NCBI RefSeq assembly: GCF_900496995.4
Contig: NW_024470397.1
Coordinates: 1 to 64,000, forward strand
Reading direction: 5' to 3'
Source of the DNA: Aquila chrysaetos chrysaetos
Taxonomy: Eukaryota; Chordata; Aves; Accipitriformes; Accipitridae
DNA: 64,000 nt
Of this stretch, positions 43,121 to 53,555 are shown in pieces. The notes under the pieces are model-generated. The model was not told the DNA's origin. It saw nothing but the letters and a program-made list of their open reading frames with translations, and ran no database searches. The position numbers and the translations under genes are program-made. Position 1 is the stretch's first letter. Every line of letters starts with the position of its first letter.

Positions 43121-46100
43121 ATGGCGGCGGAGCGGGCGGCGGCGGCGGCGAGGGCCCAGCCGCCTCCCGCCGGGGTCCCCCCCGGTCCCAGCCCTGGGCC
43201 CGGGGCCGGGCCCGAACCGACGGGCCGTAGCGGGTTGAGCCTGCCCGGCATCCTGCACTTCATCCAGCACGAGTGGGCGCGCTTCGAGGCCGAGAAGGGG
43301 CGCTGGGAGGCGGAGCGGGCCGAGCTCCAGGTACCGGCGCCGCGCCCGGGACACCCCCCCCCGGGACCCCGCCCCGCCGGGGGTTACCGGGGCCGCCGCC
43401 ATCTTGGGAGGAAATGGCCGCCGGGCGGCGGGAGCGGGGGGCGGCACCGGGGCGGGGGAGCCGGGACCGGGGAACCCCCCCCCGCCCCGGTATTGGGGAC
43501 CCCCGCAACCCCCGTGAGGGTCCCCCCCGGCCCCGGTATTGGGGATCCCCCAGCCCCGGTATTGGGGAACCCCCGGCCCTGGTGTGAGGGTTGCCCCTGG
43601 CCCAGCATTGGGGATCCCTACCCCCCTGTGAGGGTCCCCCCCGCCCTGTTATTGGGGACTCCCCAGCCCTGGTATTGGAGACCCCCCCACCCCAGTATTG
43701 GGGATCCCCACCCCCCTGTGAGGGTCCCTCTGCCTTGTTATTGGGGACCTCCCTGCCCCGGTGTGAGGTTCCCCCTGCCCCTGTATTGGGGATCCCCCTG
43801 GCCTCGGTATTGGGGACCATCCCCCCCAGTATGAGGGTCACCCCCACCCTGTTATTGGGGATCGCCCCACCCTGGTGTGAGGGACCCCCCAGCCCTGGGG
43901 TTTGGGACCGCCGAGCCCCGATATTGGGGACCCCCACACTCCAGCATTGGGGATCCCCACCCCTGCTGTGAGGGTCCTCCTGCCCTGTTATTGGGGACCT
44001 CCCTCAACCTGGTGTGAGGGTCACCCCCGCCCCGATATTGGGGATCCCCCTGCCCCCGTGTGAGGGTCCCCCTGCACTGGTATTGGGGATCCCCCTGGCT
44101 TTGGTATTGGGGACCATCCCCCCCAGTATGAGGGTGTCCCCCACCCTGTTATTGGGGATCCCCACACCCCGGTGTGAGGGACCCCCGAGCCCCGATATTG
44201 GGAACCCCCACACCCTGGTATTGGGCCCCCCGGGCTTTGGTATTGGGGATCCCCCCACCCCAGTATGGGTGACCCCTCCTGTGCCTTAGTACTGGGGTCC
44301 CCCCATACTCTGGTATCAGGGACCCCCTGCCTTGGAATTGGGGACCCGCAGTTCCAGTATGAGGGACCCCCTAGCCTCAGGATTGGGGACCCCCTGTGCC
44401 CCAATGTCAGGGGCCCCCCTGCACCCTAGTATTGGGGACCCCCCTGCACCCCAATGTCTGGGGACCCCCTGCACCCCAGTATTGGGGACCGCCAGCCCCA
44501 GTATTGGGGACCCCCAGCCCCAATAACAGGGATGGGGTCACCCTATTCTGGAGCACTGGCTGCGTCCCCCTGCCCTGCTTCTGGGACCCCCCCCACCCCT
44601 GTCACCGAGCCCCCAGCTTGTGGCACTGGTCCTGGGGCCACCAGTGTCCCATGTCCTTCCCAGGACTGGCACTGAGCTGTGGGGCCGCCACTGTCACACC
44701 TGGGGCCACCGGTGTCCCTCCCAGGACTGTCACCAAGCCTGAGGGCCATCCATGTCACTCCCTAGGCAGGCGTCAGTGCCACCTCCTGTCCCGGTGGGCT
44801 GGTGCCACTTGTCCCTGTGTCACCCACCCTTCATGCCCCTCCAAACATGATGTCCTCCCTGCAGCCCTCCCCACCCCCTTGTCCCCTAGCTTTTTGCATC
44901 ATGGGAGTGGGGTGTTATTTGGGGGGGGTGGGTGGTGGTGGCCGGGGGGGTCCCCTGTCACCGTGTCCCCGCAGGCGCAGGTGGCCTTTCTGCAGGGTGA
45001 GCGCAAGGGGCAGGAGAACCTCAAGACGGACCTGGTGCGCCGCATCAAGATGCTGGAATATGCCCTGAAACAGGAGAGGTGGGTGACACCCCAAAACTCA
45101 GCGGTCCCCCTGCTCATTTTGGGCGTCATCATCCCCTCCTCGTGTCGGGGGAGCCACCAACCCCACCTCGTTTTGGGGCCACTGTCACCCATCCCGTCCC
45201 CCCCTCTTCCTTCCAGGTCCAAGTACCACAAGCTAAAATTCGGCACCGAGCTGACACCGGGGGAGAAGAAACCGGAGGGGACAGAGCTGGGTGAGTGTCC
45301 CTGTCCCCGGGGGTGGGTGGGTGTGTGTGTGTGATACAGGTAGGTTTTGGGGTGTCTGACCCCCAAAATGTCCATTCCCCCCCCGCAGTGTCCAATGGCC
45401 CCACGGAGGTGACATCATTGGAGGGTGGCCCACTGGCCTGGAAGGAGGGACGGCAGCTGCTGCGGCAGTGAGTGGAGGCGGGGGCTACGATGGCAGGGGG
45501 GGCGGTGGGTTTTGGGGTGTCCTGAGCACCCCCTTTCCCTGTGTGTCGTGTTCCCCTCCAGGTACCTGGAAGAAGTGGGGTACAGCGACACCATCCTGGA
45601 CATGCGGTCACGCCGGGTTCGCTCACTGCTGGGCCGCAGCCCCCCGGCTCCTGGCAGCCCCCCGACCGCAGACTCCCTCCTGGTGCGGCGGATCGAGGAG
45701 CAGATCCAGAGGTGAGAGGGGTTTTTTTGGGCGGGGGGAGGGAGGTTTGGGGTGCTTTTGGGGCTTCACTGTCCGTCCCCCGTCCCGTCCCCCCCCCCCC
45801 GCAACTTAACACGGGTGTTTCCCATCCTCAGGAATGCTGGGAAGGAGACGGAGGAGCGGGGGGGCGGGGGGTGCCTGGAGCAGGTCCCCTTTCCGCCCAG
45901 TGGTGAGGATGAGGACAGTGACGAGGATGAGGATGCTGAGACCCTTCCTCCCTCCACTCAGCCCCAGCACAAGAAGCAGCGAGTCAAGGTAAGCAGCTCC
46001 CCAAAAATCTGTGGGGGGGTGTCCCCCAAAGTTGGGTGTCCATCAAACCTGGGCACCCCCAAAGCTGGGGGAGTGGTGGTGGGTCCCAAACTTGGGTGTC

Positions 46101-49100
46101 CTCTAGACCTTGGGGGGGGGGTGTCCCCTAAATCTGAGGCATCCCCCAAACCTGGGGGGGTTCCCCAAACTGGGCATGCCCCAAACCTGAGGTGCCCCCC
46201 AAGGGTGGGGATCCCCTAAACCTCAGCATCCCCCAAACCTGGTGGGGGGGAGGGTGTCCCTTAAATCTGGCATCCCCCAAACCTGGGGAGGAGTCTCCCA
46301 AACCTGGAGGGCTCCCTCAAACCTCAGGGGTGTCCCCCAAACCTGGGGGTCCCCCAAATCCCAGGGGGATCCCACAAACCCAGTGGCTGCAGGGAGCAGC
46401 ACTTGTACCCCATTTCCACCATCTTGTCTCCCGGTGGCTTTGGGGGTCCTCCCCAAAACAGGCTGTGACATCCCCCCCATCCCCCCCCTTCCTCAGCTCA
46501 CCCCCAAACCCCTCCTGCCTGAGGTGGAGGATGAGGATGATGATGAAGACTCGGAGGATGCCCTCAACGAGTTTGATTTCCTGGGCTCTGGGGAGAACGG
46601 GGCCAGGCGGCGGACCGGGGAGGGCATGGAGCTCGGTGAGTAGAGCTGGGGGGCGGTGGTGGTGGAGCAGCGGATTTGGGGGGACCCCCCCTTGACCCCA
46701 CCCCCCGACTTTGACACGGGACCTCCTGACTCCTGTGTCCCCGCAGAGAGCTGCCGGGGCCGGCTGCAGGGGATGCTGGCCGACCTGCGGGATGTGGACG
46801 GGCTCCCACCGAAACCTGCTGCTGCAGGGCCACCGCGGCCTCATGAAGGTATGGTCCTGGGGGGGTCCTTGTGTCCCCTGGAGGTGTCCCCGTTCCCCAG
46901 GGCCGCCCCCAGCCGTTCCCCTCCACAGGGTCTCTGGGTATCTCCTCCGATGTCTTCATCATGGACAGCATCAGCAGCAGTGCCGTCAGCCTGGGAGACC
47001 TGGCCGACCTGACTGTCACCAACGACAACGAGCTCAGCTGTGATGTGAGTGACCCGCCAATGTCCCCGTGGTGTCCCCAAACCTGCTCTGAGCGTCCCCT
47101 GGGCTCCGCTGTCCCTGTTGTGTCACCAAACGTGGCCCTAAGTGTCCCCTGGGCTCTGTTGTTCCCGTTGTGTCCCCAAATGTGGCCCTGAGTGTCCCCT
47201 GGGCTCTGCTGTTCCCATGGTGTCCCCAAATGTGGCCCTGAGCATCCCCTGGGCTCTGTTGTCATCGTCATCTCCCCAAACCTGCCCTAAGGGTCCCCTG
47301 GGCTCTGTTGTCACCATCATGTCCCCAAACCCCCATGACCATCCACGCTGGACCACCCCAGTCCCCATCACATTCCTTTGATCCCCCCTTGTCCCCTCCT
47401 CACCGCCCAAAGCCGCCTGCCATGAGCTCCAGCTGGGGCCGTGGGGTGCCACCGCTACATGGTCACTGTCCCCTGCCACTGTCGTTTCCCCCCCCCCACT
47501 GTGTCCCCACAGCTCCCGGAGGGCCGGGACGCCCTGAAGAAGACGTGGAGCCCCAAGTTCACCCTGCGCAGCCATTACGATGCCGTGCGGGGTCTGGCCT
47601 TCCACCCTGCTGAGGCTGCCCTGCTCACTGCCTCCGAGGACGGCACCCTCAAGCTCTGGAACCTCCAGAAACCTGTCGCCCCCAAAAAGTGGGTGCTGGG
47701 GGGGGGGGGGGTGACAGAGGGGTGACAAGGACGGGGACAGCCCCCCCCCCCCCCGGTATGGTTGTCAGCTCACTCTTGTCCCCTTTCCAGGAACGCGGCG
47801 CTGGACGTGGAGCCGGTGTATGCTTTCCGTGGACACAGGTGGGGGGACACGGGCCAGTCTGGGGGGGGGGAGCAGGTGGCTCTGGGGACACCTCGGGTTC
47901 CCTGTCACCTTGTCCCTGTCCCTGTAGGGGCCCGGTGCTCGCCGTTGCCATGGGCCGCGACAGTGCCCTGTGCTGCAGCGCCGGTGTGGACGCCCGCATC
48001 CGCTGCTGGCATCTGCCTGACCTTGACATGGACCCCTATGACGGCTATGGTGGGTGTCCTCTCCCCTTCCCGCTGGGGGGGGACAGGGATGATGCGGGTG
48101 ACATCTGCACGGTGTCACCTCCTTTAGCTGCAGCATCACCGCAGTGTTCCCCTCTGGCTGTCGTGCCACCCCTTCCAGCTGCGATGCCACCCATCCCGGC
48201 TGCCGCACCACCCCCCCAGCCACCCTGTCCCCCCGTCCCCCTGCCCTGAGGTGACCTTTCCTGGTGTCCACAGACCCCTGGCGTGCTCAGTGGTGTCCTG
48301 GAGGGCCATGGGGACGCTGTCTGGGGCCTGGCCTTCAACCCCACCGGCGACCGCCTGGCCTCCTGCTCCGCCGATGGCACTGTCCGTATCTGGGACCCCC
48401 AGCGCGAGGACAGCGCTTGCCTCAGCACCTACAACGCCCAGAGCGGTGAGCCAGGCAGGGGGGCATCCCCTTGGCATCGGGGACGTCCCTGCCACCCCGT
48501 CACCCTCCCTGTCCCCCCTTCCCCTGCAGAGCATGGCATCCCCACCTCCGTTACCTTTTCGGCCACCCAACCTGGCCATGCTGTAGCGGCTTTCCGGACG
48601 GGCACCGCAGTGCTCTACGATGTGGAGGCGGCTCAACCTGTTTTGGTGCTCGAGGCCCGGTCGGGTGGTGGTGAGTCTCACCGTGACAGGTGTCCCCTGT
48701 GTCCCCCTTGTCACCACCACAGTGGGGGACAGGACCTGATCCTGGTGTCCCCACGCAGGTGGCAGCCAGATCAACCAGGTGGTGAGCCACCCTTCGCAGC
48801 CCCTCACCATCACCGCCAGCGATGACCGCGGCATCCGCTTCCTCGACAACCGGACAGGTTTGTTTGGGGGGGGCTTCGTCAGTCCTAACGAGGCTGGGGT
48901 AGGGGATTGGGGATGTCCCTGTCACCGCTGTCACCCCCCNNNNNNNNNNNNNNNNNNNNNNNNNNNNNNNNNNNNNNNNNNNNNNNNNNNNNNNNNNNNN
49001 NNNNNNNNNNNNNNNNNNNNNNNNNNNNNNNNNNNNNNNCCTTTCCCACCGCCAGGTAAAGTCGTGCACTCCATGGTGGCCCACTTGGATGCTGTCACCT

Positions 49101-49649
49101 GCCTGGCCATTGATCCCAACGGTGTCTTCCTCATGTCCGGCAGTAAGTGTCCCCCGTCCCCGTCCTGCTGCTCATCTGCGTAATGAGAGCGCTGGGTCTC
49201 AGTGCTCCTCAGCCACCGCTCCCGTGTCTCGGTCCTGTGCCCTCCCTGCTGTCACCACCCTGGGCTGACCCAGGGGACCTGAACTCCCCCCAAATTGCTG
49301 CAACCCCCCCCACCCTGCACCTTTTATGTGTCCTCCAACCTCCCACGTCCCCTCCCTGCCGCTGCCGCCCCCACCTCCATCTCATCCCCCTTGGATGCAC
49401 GGGGGTGTCATTGTCCTCGTGTCTGTCCCCCTCCCCGGCCAAATACCTGAGTTCCTCCCCCACCCTGCTCCCACCGCAGGTCATGACTGCTCTCTGCGCC
49501 TCTGGCACCTGGCTCACAAGACGTGCGTGCAAGAGCTGACAGCACACCGTAAGAAACACGAGGAAGCTGTCCATGCCGTTGCCTTCCACCCCAGCCGGGC
49601 CCTCAGTGCCAGCGCCGGCGCTGACGCCCTCGCCAAGGTCTTTGTGTGA
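43121..49649 (+). CDS. STRN4: STRN4, striatin-4 (zinedin), complete apart from one frame slip
   Basis: Regulatory B-type PP2A subunit and scaffold of the STRIPAK complex. Seventeen exons: 43121-43330, 44975-45078, 45217-45290, 45389-45467, 45562-45711, 45832-45988, 46497-46635, 46747-46848, 46929-47044, 47513-47688, 47791-47838, 47928-48049, 48274-48445, 48530-48670, 48759-48857, 49056-49142, 49480-49649. All are GT-AG; expected product about 714 residues (human 753). In order: caveolin-binding and coiled-coil part ([35 protein letters not shown]), acidic [33 protein letters not shown], then WD40 repeats ([38 protein letters not shown]) to ALAKVFV. Exon 13 opens ACCCCTGG where ACCCTGG would keep the frame ([13 protein letters not shown]), so one extra C is likely. 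Divergent from FKRP; intron 15 holds a gap. Confidence 0.95.
43480..44545. repeat. Minisatellite in STRN4 intron 1
   Basis: Some 30 degenerate units of about 28-38 bp with core CCCGGTATTGGGGACCCCC and GTGAGGGTCCCCC. Frames across it on both strands are long, but they are repeat shadows. Confidence 0.85.
46000..46395. repeat. Minisatellite in STRN4 intron 6
   Basis: Units of about 20-27 bp with core CCCCCAAACCTGGGGGG, each a short inverted repeat. It fills most of the intron. Confidence 0.8.
47060..47345. repeat. 60-bp tandem repeat in STRN4 intron 9
   Basis: Five units of about 60 bp: TGTCCCCAAATGTGGCCCTG followed by AGTGTCCCCTGGGCTCTGTT. Neighbouring units are more than 85% alike, more homogeneous than the other arrays here. 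Confidence 0.85.
48940..49039. other. Assembly gap, 100 N, in STRN4 intron 15
   Basis: Round-number gap between exon 15 and exon 16. Both exons are intact and in phase, so no coding sequence is evidently missing. Confidence 0.99.
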
Positions 49650-49849
49650 TGCTGGGGGGGGGGGGCCGGGGGGGGGGGGGCAGGGGACACGCACACAGAG
49701 AAGGACACGTGGTGGCAGGGTGGCCTTTGTCACCTTCCCCAGCCCCGCTGCCCCAGGGAGCTGAGCCTGGTGGCTGCCTGCAGCTTGTGACACCCCAGGG
49801 AGGTCTTGGTGCTCTCCTGCCCCCCACCCTCCCCCCCCAGGGAGCCTGG

Positions 49850-50440
49850 CTGGGGGGTGCAGGGGGCACCTATGGCCTCTATATACCCCCCTGGGGGCAA
49901 TTATGGGTCTATATACCCCCCTGGGGGCACTTATGGGCTCTATATATACCCCCAAGGGCAATTATGAGCTCTATATACCCCCTGGGGGCAGTTATGGGCT
50001 CTGTGTACCCCCCCGGGGGCACTTACGGGCTCTATATACCTCCTCAGGGGCAGTTAAAGTCTCTATGTGCCCTCCCCCGGTCTCATCCCTCGGGGGGTGT
50101 TCTGCATACCCCCAGGGGTAGTTAAGGGCTCTGTGTGTGTCCCCCCACCCAGGGCAGTTACGGGCTCAATCTACTCCCTGGGGGGGGCACTACATCCCCC
50201 CAGGGGCACCTGTGGGATCTATTTACCCCATTGGGGGGCACTACATACCCCCTGGGGGCAATTAGGGGCCTTATTTTCCCCCCCCAGGGGCAATTAGGGG
50301 CCTTATTTTCCCCCCCCCAGGGGCAATTATGGACCTTATAGACCCCCCAGGGGTAGGTCAGGGCTCCATATACACCCCCGGGGGGGGCTCTACACCCCCC
50401 CAGGGGCAGTTCCAGCCTGAAGGCCCCTGGGGGGGGACTC
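49850..50440. repeat. Minisatellite in the STRN4 3' untranslated region
   Basis: About 15 units of 30-38 bp with core CTATATACCCCCTGGGGGCA and ATTATGGG. Many units hold CCCCTGGGGG inverted repeats. It lies between the stop codon and the poly(A) signal, so it is probably transcribed. Confidence 0.8.
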
Positions 50441-50670
50441 CCCCCTTGTATAGTTGTACAGCCGTGAAGCCCCCCTGCCCCCATTGCCCCCCCCGGGGGC
50501 TTGTCACCGCCGCCTTATCACTGTGTGATAGTCCAGGCCCCCCCTGTGCTGTCTGTGTCCCCCCGTCCCGTCCATCCCCCCCCCCCCCCAAATTGCCCTT
50601 TTTAACACTGGTTGCTTTTCATTGTATATTTATTTGGTGGGGTTTTTTTTTTTGGGGGGGGGGGTGCCTC

Positions 50671-50676
50671 AATAAA
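50671..50676 (+). terminator. STRN4 poly(A) signal
   Basis: AATAAA in GCCTCAATAAAGCCC, preceded by a TTGTATATTTATTTGG stretch and about 1 kb after the stop. Confidence 0.75.
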
Positions 50677-50699
50677 GCCCTTTGCCAAAAACCCTGTGC

Positions 50700-51440
50700 T
50701 GCTGCTGGGGGGGGGGGGAATGACATGACAAGGCCCCCCCCCCCCCCGGGATCAGGACTCCACCCCTCAGTGCCCCCCCCCCCAGCCCCTAATACCCCAA
50801 TACCTGCCCCAGCATGCCTTGCCCCCCCTTCTACCCTGATGTCCCCAACTCCCCCCCCCCCAAAGTCCCCCAGGCTCCCTTTGTGCCCCCCCAACACTGT
50901 GGCAGCCCCCCCAGGATCTAATCCCCCCCTCCCCCCAGCCCTTAATAACCCCCTAATTCCCCAGCCCCCTTTGTCCCCCAGGGACTTGGTCTCTTCCCCC
51001 CGGGGGGGCCCATGGGCTGTGTCACCCCCTGTCCCCTCTTGTCACTGCCTGTTGTGTGTCCCTGTCCCCCCCTGCCACATCCCCATGGGGACACAAGGGC
51101 ACTGGGTCCAGGACTGGCTATGGGGACGCCAAGGTGGCATTGGGGGATGCACACACTGGGGGTCATCAGGGACATGGGGGGGGTCACAGGGCTATGGGGA
51201 CAGGGACATGGGGGTCACAGGGTTGTGGGGGGACAGGGTTGGGGATGGGGACATGGGAGGGTCACAGTGATGGGGATGGGGGGGCTACAGAGGGGACCCA
51301 GGGCTCTGAGGATGGGGGGGGGGGTGGCACCCTGACACGTGACAGCACATGCACGGGGCTGGGTGTCACCGGGGGCCTGTCCCGGCCCCCCCCCCCCCAT
51401 GCCCTTTGTGGTGGCAGAGGACGATCGGGCCGAGCTGAGC
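50700..51440. other. STRN4-COX7A1 intergenic region
   Basis: C-rich, then G-rich low-complexity DNA with degenerate GGGGACATGGGGGTCACAGG units at about 51110-51300. No gene is recognised; it probably contains the COX7A1 promoter at its right end. Confidence 0.6.
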
Positions 51441-52384
51441 ATGAGGGTCCTGTGGGTACCGAGTGGGGGGTCATGGGGGGGCACGCTATGGGGGGGCACT
51501 ATGGGGTGGGGGGCCTGTATTTGGGGGGGGCATGTCGGGGGGGGCCCTATGGGAGGAGGGAGATGGGGATGTCCAGAGAGGGTTTGGGGGGGGGGGTGTC
51601 CCTGGGAGGGGGGTCTTTGGGGGGAGGGGGCATGGGAAGAGCCCTATGAAGGGCCCTACAGAGGAGGATTTATGGGGGGGGGGTGTCTCCGGGGAGTGGT
51701 GGTTATGGGGGTGCAGATGGTCAGGTGGGATGTCCCGGGGGGGGGTGGTGGTGGGGGTGATCCGAGCCCCCCCCCAAGGCCGCCCGCCTGGGGCTGCTGC
51801 AGTTGCTGGGTCCTGCCCCCCCCCCCCCCCCCCCCCCACCTCCACAACCACATCCGAGAGCACCAGAAGCTCTTCCAGGTGAGGGGGGGGCCGGACCCCT
51901 GGGTCCCGTGGGGTGGGGTGGGTGGGGGGTGCCGACCCCCCTGATGTCCCTTGTCGTCCCGTTCCCCCCCCCCCCCCCCCCCCAGGAGGACAACGGGCTG
52001 CCCGTGCATCTCAAGGGGGGGGGGGCATGGACTCGGCCCTTTACCACTTCACCACCCTCGTCTGCTCTGTGGGTACGGCCTGGGGGGGGGGCAGGGAATA
52101 GGATGCCTGGGTTCTATTTTTAGCCTGGGGGGGGGGGGGGGGGATGTCTGCTGGGATGCCTGGGTCTGGTGGGGGGGGGGGGGTGGGGGGGTGGCTAAGG
52201 GGGACCAAGAAGCCGGACGCCTGGGTACCTTTTGGGGGGGGGGGGGGGGCGGGGGGGGCCCTGACGTCTGGGGTCCCTGGGGGGGGGAGGGGGTCCCTGA
52301 GCTTCCCCCCCCACCACCACCACCGCAGGCACCTGCTACTCGCTGTGGTCACTGGCTCAGGCCTCGAGGCCCAAGAAGAATTGA
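51441..52384 (+). CDS. COX7A1: COX7A1-like, cytochrome c oxidase subunit 7A
   Basis: Nuclear-encoded small subunit of mitochondrial complex IV. Proposed exons: 51441-51455 (MRVLW), about 51779-51878, 51986-52072, 52329-52384. Exon 1 is 15 nt, as in human COX7A1 (MQALR). Later exons read HIREHQKLFQ, EDNGLPVHLKGG ... MDSALYHFTTLVCSVG and TCYSLWSLAQASRPKKN, aligning with human REKQKLFQEDNDIPLYLKGG and VYSLYSLGWASFPRN. YSLxSL favours the heart/muscle isoform A1 over A2. Two homopolymers spoil the assembled frame: a C-run of about 30 in exon 2 and an 11-G run after the HLK codons in exon 3; their lengths are probably wrong. Exon 2's acceptor is uncertain. In human COX7A1 lies about 10 Mb from STRN4, so this adjacency is a rearrangement or a lineage difference. 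Confidence 0.8.
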
Positions 52385-52414
52385 GTGGGGGGCCCGGACA
52401 TCCCCCCCCCCCCA

Positions 52415-52420
52415 AATAAA
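52415..52420 (+). terminator. COX7A1 poly(A) signal
   Basis: AATAAA about 30 bp after the stop in CCCAAATAAACAGCTCTG. A second AATAAA lies at 52602. Confidence 0.75.
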
Positions 52421-52749
52421 CAGCTCTGATGAAGCTGTCGGCCTGGTTGGGGACACTGGGGACATGGGGGGGATAACGACAGAGACACAGAAGGGATCTT
52501 ATTGCCCAACTCAGTGAGTACCCAGCTGGGATGGCCACTGCCCTGAGGGGTCCCCAGATGTCCTCATCCCCCTCCAGGGCAGAACCAGCCTCCCCAAGGC
52601 AAATAAACAGTTTTGGGGTTAAAACCAGTAGGAATGGGGCTGCCCCCAAGGGTGGGGGATGGGGACAAGGACAGAGGAGGGAGAGGGATGGGGGTACAGG
52701 GATGGGGACAAGGACAGGACAGGGATGAGGATGGGGACAGGAGGGGACA

Positions 52750-52919
52750 TCAGGGTGGCAGAGGGCCCACCCCCCCCAAGCGTGCCAGCGCAGGTGGGCA
52801 GCCAGCAGCAGCCGGAGGGGCGTGGGGGAGGTCTGTGTCACCATCCCTGTCACTGTCCTCATCACCGTCCGGCCGCATCACCCGGTTGTGCAAACGGCTG
52901 AACCGTCGGGCCCCGCAGG
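52750..52919 (-). CDS. Possible terminal exon of an unidentified minus-strand gene
   Basis: On the minus strand a good acceptor (GTCACCCACAG) is followed by an open segment starting CGARRFSRLHNRVMRPDG, then an acidic DEDSDRDGDTD and a proline/alanine-rich end with a stop at 52750-52752. The rest of the gene would lie in or beyond the 500-N gap. The product is not recognised and the composition is GC-biased, so this could be chance. Confidence 0.2.
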
Positions 52920-53055
52920 CTGTGGGTGACACAGGGGACACTGCAGGGGACCCCCAGTGTCCGGGGGGGGGGACGACGGGACACACACCCAGGCGTCCAG
53001 GAGTGATGGGACCCAGGCATCTGGTCACCCAGTATGAATCAGTATGTACCAGTAC

Positions 53056-53555
53056 NNNNNNNNNNNNNNNNNNNNNNNNNNNNNNNNNNNNNNNNNNNNN
53101 NNNNNNNNNNNNNNNNNNNNNNNNNNNNNNNNNNNNNNNNNNNNNNNNNNNNNNNNNNNNNNNNNNNNNNNNNNNNNNNNNNNNNNNNNNNNNNNNNNNN
53201 NNNNNNNNNNNNNNNNNNNNNNNNNNNNNNNNNNNNNNNNNNNNNNNNNNNNNNNNNNNNNNNNNNNNNNNNNNNNNNNNNNNNNNNNNNNNNNNNNNNN
53301 NNNNNNNNNNNNNNNNNNNNNNNNNNNNNNNNNNNNNNNNNNNNNNNNNNNNNNNNNNNNNNNNNNNNNNNNNNNNNNNNNNNNNNNNNNNNNNNNNNNN
53401 NNNNNNNNNNNNNNNNNNNNNNNNNNNNNNNNNNNNNNNNNNNNNNNNNNNNNNNNNNNNNNNNNNNNNNNNNNNNNNNNNNNNNNNNNNNNNNNNNNNN
53501 NNNNNNNNNNNNNNNNNNNNNNNNNNNNNNNNNNNNNNNNNNNNNNNNNNNNNNN
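53056..53555. other. Assembly gap, 500 N, at the left edge of the ARHGAP35 duplicate
   Basis: Fixed-size gap. Sequence to its left is unique to the COX7A1 side; sequence directly to its right already matches copy 1 from about 2605. The duplication breakpoint therefore lies in the gap, or the gap marks a scaffold join. Confidence 0.99.

Noticed and set aside
43480-44545. Open frames in STRN4 intron 1
   Set aside because: Made entirely of the GGTATTGGGGACCCCC repeat; STRN4 exons 1 and 2 splice across it in phase.
51339-51944. Long frame starting ATGCCCTTTGTGG as an alternative COX7A1 start
   Set aside because: The 15-nt exon MRVLW at 51441 with a GT donor matches the family exon layout better; the long frame reads through G-rich intron.
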